A stretch of DNA of 5,766 bases from Cyanobacteriota bacterium (lineage in GTDB: Bacteria > Cyanobacteriota > Cyanobacteriia > Phormidesmidales > Phormidesmidaceae): assembly GCA_027483425.1 (NCBI GenBank), contig JAIXUR010000007.1, positions 1 to 5,766 on the forward strand, in the 5' to 3' direction. Positions 1 to 5,564 of this stretch are shown piece after piece (position 1 is the first letter of the stretch; the number at the start of each line of letters is the position of its first letter). Made by a program: the position numbers and the translations under genes. Below the pieces are notes generated by a model, which ran no database searches, had not been told where the DNA came from, and saw nothing but the letters and a program-made list of their open reading frames with translations.

Positions 1-83
1 ACCACTACGACTGCACCTACAACTGCACCAACTACAACTATGATGGCTACTACTGCTGCAGCTGGTCCTGCTGCCACAACTAA
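1..83 (+). CDS. 3' end of a Cys/Tyr-rich protein gene (partial)
   Basis: Reading from position 3, 26 codons run to a TAA at 81-83; the 5' part lies outside the window. The visible tail contains six Cys and six Tyr, with Asn, Thr, Trp and His, and includes the motifs DCTYNC and GYYCCSWSCCHN. I chose this frame because 23 of 26 codons end in C (the others T, T, G), which matches a high-GC3 genome. Two other frames are also open here: a Thr/Ala/Pro-rich plus frame reaching a TAA at 139-141, and an antisense Val/Ala frame. Their third positions are mixed or AT-rich, so I judge them shadows. The stop overlaps the stop of the convergent nuclease gene. I do not recognise the family. The paired cysteines could bind metal or form disulfides, but that is a guess. 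Confidence 0.5.
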   Translation, partial: HYDCTYNCTNYNYDGYYCCSWSCCHN

Positions 84-1306
84 TCCCCCTCCTCCTCCCC
101 CAACACCTCCAAGATCGCCTTCGGCTGCAACTTCGTCTTAAACCACACGATCTTGGCCGGTACCGTCGCCACATCTACCCCCGCCTTCTCCAGGTTCAGC
201 CGCTCCGACACCGCCAAAATCAAATTATCGCGCCCCGACTTACGCACCTGGGCAAACTTTTTGCGCAGATACTCAGGCCGCCAATAGCCCACAATCTCCA
301 GCAGATACTCGCGCCCGTCCGGGTGCACCAGCCGAAAATCAGGAATCATCACACTGCCCGGAATCGGCACCAGATCCACCTCCCGCTCTAGCCGCCAGAG
401 AGTTTTTGTGGGCCAGCGTCCCACAAACGACTCCTCGATCATGCTGTCGTAGGGCTTGCCCGGCGGGTAGTGGGTCACCAGCCCGCAGCCGCTGTTGAGG
501 GTAAACTGGCGCGGCTTCACCTGCTGGGTGTAGCTGTCCTTGGTTTGCAGCGTCGCCGTCAGCCGCCACTTGCTGACATGCAAAATCGCCGGAATCAACT
601 TGGCAATATCTACCCCGTAGCGGGTGCTGGCCTTAAACAGACTGGCCGGGCCGTCGATGGTAATGGTAAACCCCTGGTCGGCGTCGCCCTCAATGTAGGT
701 CATCAGGCGAAACAGCTTCAGGTAGCGAAACATCAGCTTGTACTCGCCGGGGTCGTTGCGATACAGGTGCATGACCAGATCACTGGCCTTGTAAAACACC
801 CCCTGGGTTTGCGACAGGTTGTAGCGGTGGATCAGGGCCTCGGGGCTGGGGGCGTCAAAGGCCGTCAGCCGGTGATTGTCGGGGCGATCGGCGTAGAGCC
901 CCTGGCGCAGATCGGCTACCGTCACCTCGCGCTCCAGCTCCTGGGAGAGCTGCTGCCCCAGGGCCACCAGGTGCGCCTCGGCCTGGGCGGTAGACGGAAT
1001 ACTCTGGGCCGCTAGGGCAAACACCCGCCGCCGCAGCTCAATGGGCTCCAGCGGGCTGACCACCTCAAAGGTGGAAAAACTGTTGCGCAGAATGTGGGCC
1101 AGGCCCCGCTTGATGCGGTAGTTGGTGTCCTCCCCTTCCAGCTCCTGGAGTAGGCGATCGAGGTCGCCCTGGCACTGCCCCACCTGCTGCTCAAAGAGGC
1201 CAATCAGATCAGCGGCGATCGCCCGATTCGCCCCATCCAGCGCCAGCCGCTTCGGCTGAATGGCTTCCCCCTGGTACCGGTAGATTAAAAGATCGCTGGG
1301 TAACGT
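80..1306 (-). CDS. DUF790 family protein, Bax1-type nuclease (start uncertain)
   Basis: The protein matches the DUF790 family (PF05626), which includes archaeal Bax1, a structure-specific nuclease that partners the XPB helicase in DNA repair. Recognition is from remembered family patterns. The open frame reaches a TTG at 1393, and residue numbers here count from it. Family-like blocks are LPSDLLIYRYQGE (31-43), GLAHIL (97-102), the helical MFRYLKLFRLMTYIE (221-235), and IDGPASLF..STRYG..IAKLIPAIL (246-271). The C-terminal part has a PD-(D/E)XK-like core: Glu320/321, IPDF with Asp352, LLEIVGYW with Glu366, then YLRKK (375-379). No expected catalytic acid seems missing. I start the gene at codon 30 because AGGAGG (1315-1320) lies 8 nt before it and homologues, as I recall them, begin Met-Leu-Pro. 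Codon 30 is ACG, however, not ATG. A start at TTG 1393 would add a hydrophobic, signal-like 29 residues that make little sense on a DNA repair protein. No helicase gene lies next to it within the window. The function is confident at family level only. Confidence 0.85.
   Translation of the reverse strand, partial: TLPSDLLIYRYQGEAIQPKRLALDGANRAIAADLIGLFEQQVGQCQGDLDRLLQELEGEDTNYRIKRGLAHILRNSFSTFEVVSPLEPIELRRRVFALAAQSIPSTAQAEAHLVALGQQLSQELEREVTVADLRQGLYADRPDNHRLTAFDAPSPEALIHRYNLSQTQGVFYKASDLVMHLYRNDPGEYKLMFRYLKLFRLMTYIEGDADQGFTITIDGPASLFKASTRYGVDIAKLIPAILHVSKWRLTATLQTKDSYTQQVKPRQFTLNSGCGLVTHYPPGKPYDSMIEESFVGRWPTKTLWRLEREVDLVPIPGSVMIPDFRLVHPDGREYLLEIVGYWRPEYLRKKFAQVRKSGRDNLILAVSERLNLEKAGVDVATVPAKIVWFKTKLQPKAILEVLGEEEGD
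1215..1222. repeat. HIP1 octamer GCGATCGC (first of six)
   Basis: GCGATCGC occurs at 1215, 2767, 3298, 3435, 3861 and 4581, all inside coding sequence. HIP1 is the highly iterated palindrome of many cyanobacterial chromosomes. Six copies in 5.8 kb is far above the chance expectation of roughly one per 65 kb for an unbiased 8-mer, and it is the main evidence for the host group. Confidence 0.9.
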
Positions 1307-1314
1307 AGCGCTCA

Positions 1315-1320
1315 CCTCCT
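1315..1320 (-). promoter_or_regulatory. Shine-Dalgarno site placing the nuclease start at ACG 1306-1304
   Basis: On the minus strand the sequence reads AGGAGG, then TGAGCGCT, then ACG-TTA-CCC. AGGAGG is a full match to the anti-Shine-Dalgarno core, and the 8-nt spacing fits initiation at the ACG codon. The in-frame GTG codons at 1315-1313 and 1339-1337 and the TTG at 1393-1391 have no comparable site at a workable distance; the GTG at 1315 overlaps the site itself. This points to a start at 1306, encoded by ACG or by a misread or mutated ATG. Confidence 0.6.
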
Positions 1321-1376
1321 GGGGGGCTATGGGGTGCACTATGGAGCACAACAGGGCCGCCGTGACCGCAGAACAC

Positions 1377-1465
1377 CGGTACAGTATGGCCAAAAACCCG
1401 GTTTCTTCGTCGCTGCGCTACCGATATGACTGGCATTCTGGCCAAGAAACCGGGTTTCTGTACCG
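1377..1465. repeat. Interrupted inverted repeat with AGAAACCCGGTTTCT core
   Basis: The right arm (1444-1465) is 22 nt long. Its reverse complement matches the left side perfectly over CGGTACAG (1377-1384) and AAACCCGGTTTCTT (1394-1407), except that 9 extra bases, TATGGCCAA (1385-1393), split the left arm. The inner spacer is 36 nt (1408-1443). The core of each arm is itself nearly palindromic (AGAAACCGGGTTTCT), and both copies are preceded by TGGCCA, so the two arms are also imperfect direct repeats. I remember this core as a common dispersed repeat in filamentous cyanobacteria. It lies between divergent genes, so it could be a small non-autonomous mobile element, a regulatory hairpin or both. 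The TTG at the end of the longest nuclease reading frame falls in the 9-base interruption. Confidence 0.75.
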
Positions 1466-1541
1466 ACGCTCTAGAACCCTCTAAGATTGAAGCACGGTCG
1501 AGCCAAAGCGCCCCACCCCCTGAATCTTACCGGATGCAACC

Positions 1542-2441
1542 ATGCTTAACTTCCAACCCCTGGGCTTTACCCAGCAGGCCCTGGCCACCGACCTGGGGGT
1601 AATGGCCTATTACACCCCCGGCGGTTGGCCCTGGGCCAGCGAAGACGGAGCCCACCGCCCACCCCTGGTGTTTCTCCACAGCCTGGGCGGCGGCTCCTCG
1701 GCCTTTGAATGGTCTAAGGTCTACGCCGCCTTTGGGGCCACCCACCGGGTAATTGCCCCCGACCTGGTGGGCTGGGGTCAGTCCACCCATCCCGCCCGCG
1801 CCTACGGCGTCGAAGACTACTTCTACCAGATTACCCACCTGATCGAGGCCGTGGCCCAGCCCCCCGCCGTGGTGGTGGCCACCTCCCTCACCGCCGGGGT
1901 GGTGATTCGCCTGGCCGGGCAGCGGCCCGATCTGTTTAAGCGGTTGTTTTTGGTCTCCCCCTCGGGCAACAGCGACTTTGGCCGCGACTACAAAGCCAGC
2001 CTGCCCGCCCTGCTGGCCAGCACCCCTGGGGTAGACAAGCTGCTCTACCAAGTCGGGGCCGCCAACGAACTGGCCGTGCGCTCCTTCCTCTCGACCTTTT
2101 TGTTCGCCGACCCCCGCCGCATTACCCCCGACATCGTCCAGGCCTACCTGGCCTGTACCCAACAGCCCAACGCCGAGTACGCCGCCCTCGCCTCCCTGAC
2201 CGGCGATATCAGCTTTGACCTCGCCCGCTACATCGGCCAACTCCAAACCCCCACCACGATCGTCCTGGGGGCCGGGTCGCGCTTTACCGCCCCCGCCACC
2301 GTCAAACGCCTCGCCAGCCTCAACCCCAACGCCATCGATCGCCTCATCGAGATCCCCAACTCCGGCGTCCTGCCCCACCTAGAACATCCCGCCGTCGTGG
2401 TAGGCCTGTTGCGCCAATTTTTAGAAAATCTCGACCCATGA
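1542..2441 (+). CDS. alpha/beta-hydrolase-fold protein, probable non-canonical or inactive triad
   Basis: The 299-residue protein has alpha/beta-hydrolase landmarks. They are strand and oxyanion segment PLVFLHSLGGG (41-51), HRVIAPDLVGWGQS (68-81), nucleophile elbow VVATSLTAG (111-119) with Ser115, LFLVSPSG after the next strand (135-142), a helical cap region (about 145-230), TTIVLGAGSRFT (238-249) and SGVLPHLEHP (274-283). In active relatives the acid usually sits in a G-x-x-D segment and the catalytic His in GHLPHLE. Here the matching positions are Ser246 (approximate) and Val276, so only the serine of the triad is evident. His279, the second His of that motif, is still present. I recall cyanobacterial relatives with Leu in place of this His, which would make it a family trait rather than a local mutation. 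There is no signal peptide, so the protein is probably cytoplasmic. ATG 1542 gives the natural N-terminus MLNFQPLGF; no clear Shine-Dalgarno is visible. The substrate is unknown. The gene is divergent from the nuclease gene and convergent with the TPR gene. Confidence 0.92.
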   Translation: MLNFQPLGFTQQALATDLGVMAYYTPGGWPWASEDGAHRPPLVFLHSLGGGSSAFEWSKVYAAFGATHRVIAPDLVGWGQSTHPARAYGVEDYFYQITHLIEAVAQPPAVVVATSLTAGVVIRLAGQRPDLFKRLFLVSPSGNSDFGRDYKASLPALLASTPGVDKLLYQVGAANELAVRSFLSTFLFADPRRITPDIVQAYLACTQQPNAEYAALASLTGDISFDLARYIGQLQTPTTIVLGAGSRFTAPATVKRLASLNPNAIDRLIEIPNSGVLPHLEHPAVVVGLLRQFLENLDP

Positions 2442-2443
2442 TC

Positions 2444-2466
2444 GTTCCCACGCGGAGCGTGGGAAC
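2444..2466. repeat. Perfect hairpin, GTTCCCACGC-type dispersed repeat
   Basis: Arms GTTCCCACGC (2444-2453) and GCGTGGGAAC (2457-2466) pair perfectly over 10 bp around a GGA loop. It begins 3 bp after the hydrolase stop. The same arm sequence is familiar to me as a dispersed palindrome in cyanobacteria and some gammaproteobacteria. It may serve as a transcript-end stem, but no T-tract follows, so it is not a classical intrinsic terminator. Confidence 0.8.
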
Positions 2467-2472
2467 ACCCCC

Positions 2473-2491
2473 CTGGCGCTCCAGCGCCCAG
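2473..2491. repeat. Short GC hairpin GGCGCT/AGCGCC
   Basis: GGCGCT (2475-2480) and AGCGCC (2483-2488) form a 6-bp stem with a CC loop. It extends to CTGGCGCT/AGCGCCCAG if one C is bulged. It is the second of four stems in this convergent intergenic region. Confidence 0.6.
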
Positions 2492-2519
2492 TCCCAGACG
2501 ACGCTAGAGCGTCGGGGAC
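2491..2519. repeat. Hairpin CGACGCT-AG-AGCGTCG with GTCCC/GGGAC extension
   Basis: CGACGCT (2499-2505) pairs with AGCGTCG (2508-2514) around AG. Beyond a 3-nt AGA bulge, GTCCC (2491-2495) pairs with GGGAC (2515-2519), giving a 12-bp stem in total. The 16-bp core is the reverse complement of the core of the next hairpin. Confidence 0.75.
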
Positions 2520-2521
2520 GG

Positions 2522-2547
2522 CGTCTCGACGCTCTAGCGTCGGGACG
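2522..2547. repeat. Hairpin CGACGCT-CT-AGCGTCG, 12-bp stem
   Basis: Arms 2522-2533 and 2536-2547 pair over 12 positions with one G-T pair, around a CT loop. Its 16-bp core (2527-2542) is complementary to 2499-2514, so the two stems could instead form one 16-bp stem with a 12-nt loop. It may act as the transcript end for the minus-strand TPR gene, whose stop is 24 bp away. There is no T-tract. Confidence 0.75.
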
Positions 2548-2570
2548 ATGAAGAATTTTGAACTTCCCCC

Positions 2571-5459
2571 CTACTTCTCCACCAACTCCCGAAACCAGTT
2601 GTCACTCCACAATTCATCAAAGGCCGGCTCCGTCCGCGCATCTTCCCGGTAGTCGGGATCCAGGCGCACGGCCTGTTGCAGGGCTTCCATGGCGTTGTCA
2701 AACTGGCGCTGGAGGGCGTAGCAGAGAGCCTTGTGGTAGTGGGCCTTGGGATAGTCGGGGTCGAGGGCGATCGCCTTGTCGAAGCTCTTGATCGCATCCT
2801 CGTCGCGGCCCAGTTTCACCAGGGCCAGGCCCCGGTTGTCCCAGCCCTTGGGGGCCTCGGGGTTGAACCGGGTGGCTTTGTCGAAGCTGGCCAGGGCGTC
2901 GTCGTAGCGCTCCAGCTCGATCAGCGACAGGCCCCGGTTGAGCCAGGCGATGCCATCGTTGGCCTGGTACTCCACCGCCTTGTCAAAGGAGTTAAAGGCC
3001 TCGTCATGCTGCTGCAAAATGCCGTAGGATACCCCCCGGTTGACCCAGGCCTCGTGGTACTCGGGGTGAATCTCCAGGGCGCGATCGAAGGCGGTGATGG
3101 CGTCTTCACGGCGCTTGAGGCGACTCAGCACCATGCCCCGGTTGAGCCAGGCTTTGGCATCGTTGGGGGTAATCTCCGTGAGCTGGTCAAACACGGTGAG
3201 GGCCTCTTCGTGGCGGCGCAGCTCCCGCAGCAGCAGCCCCTTTTGCAGCAGCGCCCCGGTGTGTTTGGGCTCCAGCTCCAGGGCCTGGTCGAGGGAGGCG
3301 ATCGCCCCCTCCAACTGCTCCAGGGCCTGCTGGGCCTGGGCCCGGTTCAGCCACACCTGGGTGTTGACCGGCTGAATTTCCAGGGCCTTGTCGTACTCGG
3401 CTACGGCCAGGGCATAGTCGGCCCCGGCCAGGTAGCGATCGCCCTGGCCAATATACTCATCGGCGGTGAGAAACAGCTGGGGCCGGTTGGTTTCGAGCCG
3501 GGTGAGCTTGTCGGTCACCAGGGCAAACTGCTGCCGGGCCTCGCTCATGAACGAGTCGGCCAGGTACTGGGGCGACACCTCCCCCAGCCGCCGCATAATG
3601 TCGTCCTTTTGGTGCTGGGCCTCGGCCTGGATGGCCTCGAGCCGCACCCGGTAGCTCTGTTGCAGATCGCCCAGGCGACCCAGGGTCACCTCCCGCCCGG
3701 CCTCAATGTCGGCCTCGAGCTGGGCAAAGCGCTCGGCCATGTCGGCCATCAGTCCGTCCAGCTGGGCGCGGGCCTGGGCTTCCCGCTCGGCGGTGGTGAC
3801 GCCGAGGTTGGCCAGGTCTTCACTGAGGCGGGTGTCAAAGCTGTCGATTTTGTCGAGCACGCGATCGCGGCGGGTAAAGATCACCTCCCGCACCTGGCCG
3901 ACCTGCTCGGTAAAGGCGGCCTCCATGGCCCGCAGCCCGTCAAGCACCTGTAGCTGCTGCTCGCCCGCGCTGTCCTGGAGCACCCGCACCTGCTGGCGGA
4001 AGGTGTGGGCGGTGGCATCCACATCGGCCAGCAGGGTCGATCGCTGGATCTCCACCTCGGTGCCCATTTGGGCCAGCTGCGCCTGCAAGGCCTGGGCGGT
4101 GCGCTGAAAGTCGTCGAGGGTGTTGTGCTGGCGGGCTTCCACCTCGGTGCGCAGGCTAGCAAACCGATCCAGGGCCTCATCCGCCGCCCGGCTCAGGTCA
4201 CCCAGCAACATATTCTGGCGGTTTTCAATATCGATTTTCAGGCCCCCAAACTGGGCCAAAAACTCATCCACCTGGCGGCCCAGATCGGCCAAAATGCGGC
4301 TGCGCTGGCCATCCACCTCGGTGCGCAGGTTGGCAAACCGCTGGGTAAATTCATCAATGGAGCGCTGAATGGTCTGGAGGGCCAGATCCCGTTCTCCCAG
4401 GGCACTGACCTGCACATCGCCCAGCTGGCGGCTGATGTCGTCGGTTTGGCTCTGTAGGCGGGTGAGACTGGTGTGGCGCAGGCTTTCCAGGGCTTCAGCA
4501 ATGGCAGCGGCCTGGCGATCGACCTGATCGCTGGCCTGGGTGGTGAGCTGCTGACGCAGATCGGCCAGGGCGACCATGACGCGATCGCGCTCCTCCTGCA
4601 CCCCCAGGGAAAAGGTGCCGATCTGGGTAGCGAAGGCGGATTCGGCGTTGCTAATTTTTTGCACCACCGCATCCTGGTGCACCTCCACATCACTGCGCAG
4701 GCGGTTGACGTCGCGCAAAAAGCCGGTCTGGTTTTCCTCTAGGGTGCGAAACACCACGTCGCGCTGGAGCTGGGTATCTTTGCGCAGGGTGGTAATTTCG
4801 TCATCGGCGGTCTGGCGCAGCCCCGTCAGGTGGCCCACAAAGTTGGCCTCGGTGCTTTCCAGCTTGACCTGAAGGTCGCTGAGGGTCGACTGCCAGTCGT
4901 TGATGGTGCGGGCTTTAAACTCAGCCAGGTCATCGACTAAGCGATTGAGCACCTGCTTTTTGGTCACCGCCTCTTCTTGGAAGCGATCGGTGCGGCTGTC
5001 GAGCTCGGCGGCCCGCTCCTTGGCCTGGGTGAGAATATAGTCGAGGTCGCGGGTGGCGGTCTGAATCTTAGTCTCTAGGTCAGTAATGTCGTTGATCTGA
5101 TTGCGGACAACGACAGACACCTCTTGGATCACCGATCGCCGCATCAGCCAGAGCATTACCACCCCCACACTCAGCAGCAGCAGCAGGGTACCCAGCAGCA
5201 CAAAAAATAGCGTGGTCGCCCGGCGAAAGGCCAGGTCAGCCTCAGCCCTCAGCCGCTCTAGCTCGGCGGTGGTGGCCGGGGCGGCCGCCTGGGCCAGCAG
5301 AACTGGGTCTAGAGCGCTTTCTGGGACAGCTTCTGGCGCACTCTGGGCCGCCACCGGTTCCGGAAACCCAGACCGCAATCCACCGCCGCTGATCATGATC
5401 AGCGCTAACAGCAATATAGGGCGGGGAACATTGGCCAGGGAACGCATGGGCTGCCGCAT
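2571..5459 (-). CDS. Membrane-anchored coiled-coil and TPR protein, 962 residues
   Basis: This is a large putative scaffold protein of unknown specific role. Residues 13-24 are hydrophobic after MRQPMR and are followed by an Ala-rich stretch with a possible cleavage site near VAAQSA (36-41), like a signal peptide. Residues 42-80 form an Ala/Glu-rich linker. Residues 82-106 are one strong membrane helix (FFVLLGTLLLLLSVGVVMLWL) followed by Arg-Arg. The rest is probably cytoplasmic whether or not the first segment is cleaved. Residues 110-190 are helical. Residues 193-635 are a coiled coil made of 29-residue units. Residues 636-665 are a linker. Residues 666-937 are eight gapless TPRs, and the end (938-962) contains FDELWSDNWFRELVE, typical of TPR protein C-termini. 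TPRs usually bind proteins, so a docking role at the membrane is likely. No enzymatic motif is visible. The chosen ATG has AGGA 8 nt upstream; the Met at codon 5 lacks one. The start lies 104 bp after the co-directional pentapeptide gene. Confidence 0.93.
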   Translation of the reverse strand: MRQPMRSLANVPRPILLLALIMISGGGLRSGFPEPVAAQSAPEAVPESALDPVLLAQAAAPATTAELERLRAEADLAFRRATTLFFVLLGTLLLLLSVGVVMLWLMRRSVIQEVSVVVRNQINDITDLETKIQTATRDLDYILTQAKERAAELDSRTDRFQEEAVTKKQVLNRLVDDLAEFKARTINDWQSTLSDLQVKLESTEANFVGHLTGLRQTADDEITTLRKDTQLQRDVVFRTLEENQTGFLRDVNRLRSDVEVHQDAVVQKISNAESAFATQIGTFSLGVQEERDRVMVALADLRQQLTTQASDQVDRQAAAIAEALESLRHTSLTRLQSQTDDISRQLGDVQVSALGERDLALQTIQRSIDEFTQRFANLRTEVDGQRSRILADLGRQVDEFLAQFGGLKIDIENRQNMLLGDLSRAADEALDRFASLRTEVEARQHNTLDDFQRTAQALQAQLAQMGTEVEIQRSTLLADVDATAHTFRQQVRVLQDSAGEQQLQVLDGLRAMEAAFTEQVGQVREVIFTRRDRVLDKIDSFDTRLSEDLANLGVTTAEREAQARAQLDGLMADMAERFAQLEADIEAGREVTLGRLGDLQQSYRVRLEAIQAEAQHQKDDIMRRLGEVSPQYLADSFMSEARQQFALVTDKLTRLETNRPQLFLTADEYIGQGDRYLAGADYALAVAEYDKALEIQPVNTQVWLNRAQAQQALEQLEGAIASLDQALELEPKHTGALLQKGLLLRELRRHEEALTVFDQLTEITPNDAKAWLNRGMVLSRLKRREDAITAFDRALEIHPEYHEAWVNRGVSYGILQQHDEAFNSFDKAVEYQANDGIAWLNRGLSLIELERYDDALASFDKATRFNPEAPKGWDNRGLALVKLGRDEDAIKSFDKAIALDPDYPKAHYHKALCYALQRQFDNAMEALQQAVRLDPDYREDARTEPAFDELWSDNWFRELVEK
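2649..3464 (-). repeat. Eight tandem TPR units, 102 bp each
   Basis: Residues 666-937 divide exactly into eight 34-residue TPRs with no insertions, starting at residues 666, 700, 734, 768, 802, 836, 870 and 904. The consensus is roughly AWLNRG..L..L.R.++AI.SFD+AL...P..; units 4 to 7 are the most alike (AWLNRG, AWVNRG, AWLNRG, GWDNRG). The similarity of the middle units suggests duplication within the gene. Confidence 0.92.
3555..4883 (-). repeat. Tandem 29-residue coiled-coil units (87-bp period)
   Basis: Units begin at residues 193, 222, 251 and 280, then one longer 37-residue unit begins at 309, then ten units begin at 346, 375, 404, 433, 462, 491, 520, 549, 578 and 607. Hydrophobic residues recur at unit positions 1, 4, 8, 16 and 19, with Glu/Arg/Gln near 9-12. 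Units 375 to 433 are the clearest: FANLRTEV, FGGLKIDI and FASLRTEV, each followed by a Gln/Arg pair. Twenty-nine residues is about eight helical turns, which fits a long regular rod. Confidence 0.8.
5387..5404. repeat. 18-bp perfect palindrome inside the TPR gene
   Basis: CGCTGATCATGATCAGCG reads the same on both strands. It lies in the signal-segment codons (Leu-Ala-Leu-Ile-Met-Ile region) about 55 bp inside the gene. It may be chance within hydrophobic codons, or an operator-like site near the gene start. Confidence 0.35.
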
Positions 5460-5540
5460 CAGGACTGTCCTAATGGAATATGCCTAGGATACCTGATACT
5501 TCAGAGGGTTAGGGCAGCCGCCCAGAACATTCCCCCCTTG

Positions 5541-5564
5541 GGTTCACCCTGTCTAGCGTGAACC
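5541..5564 (-). terminator. Hairpin at the stop of the pentapeptide gene (weak terminator candidate)
   Basis: GGTTCAC (5541-5547) pairs with GTGAACC (5558-5564), a 7-bp stem with a 10-nt loop that begins at the last base of the stop codon. The downstream side is G-rich (AAGGGGGG) rather than T-rich, so it is not a standard intrinsic terminator. It might separate or attenuate transcription into the TPR gene. Confidence 0.35.

Noticed and set aside
1..141. Plus-strand Thr/Ala/Pro-rich reading frame ending at 139-141
   Set aside because: Its third codon positions are mixed, unlike the neighbouring frame, and it would run into the well-supported nuclease gene.
470..1015. Plus-strand open frame of 181 codons over the nuclease
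   Set aside because: It is antisense to conserved DUF790 blocks and its product shows no recognisable motif.
1307..1393. N-terminal extension of the nuclease from TTG 1393, resembling a signal peptide
   Set aside because: It has no Shine-Dalgarno, starts inside the repeat element, precedes the family's usual N-terminus, and export would not suit a DNA repair nuclease.
1482..1487. TAAGAT as a -10 box for the hydrolase
   Set aside because: It matches TATAAT at only four of six positions and has no convincing -35 at the proper distance.
1527..2378. Minus-strand open frame of 283 codons over the hydrolase
   Set aside because: Its Gly/Val-rich low-complexity translation is typical of the antisense of a GC-rich gene; the plus-strand hydrolase is clearly the real gene.
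2444..2547. CRISPR array
   Set aside because: The palindromes are adjacent and of different sequence, with no regular spacers of 30-40 bp and no cas genes nearby.
2676..3953. Long plus-strand open frame of 425 codons (and smaller ones at 3094-4872)
   Set aside because: They are antisense shadows of the repetitive, GC-rich TPR and coiled-coil gene, with Gly/Val/Leu-rich or Ser/Arg-rich translations and no domain.
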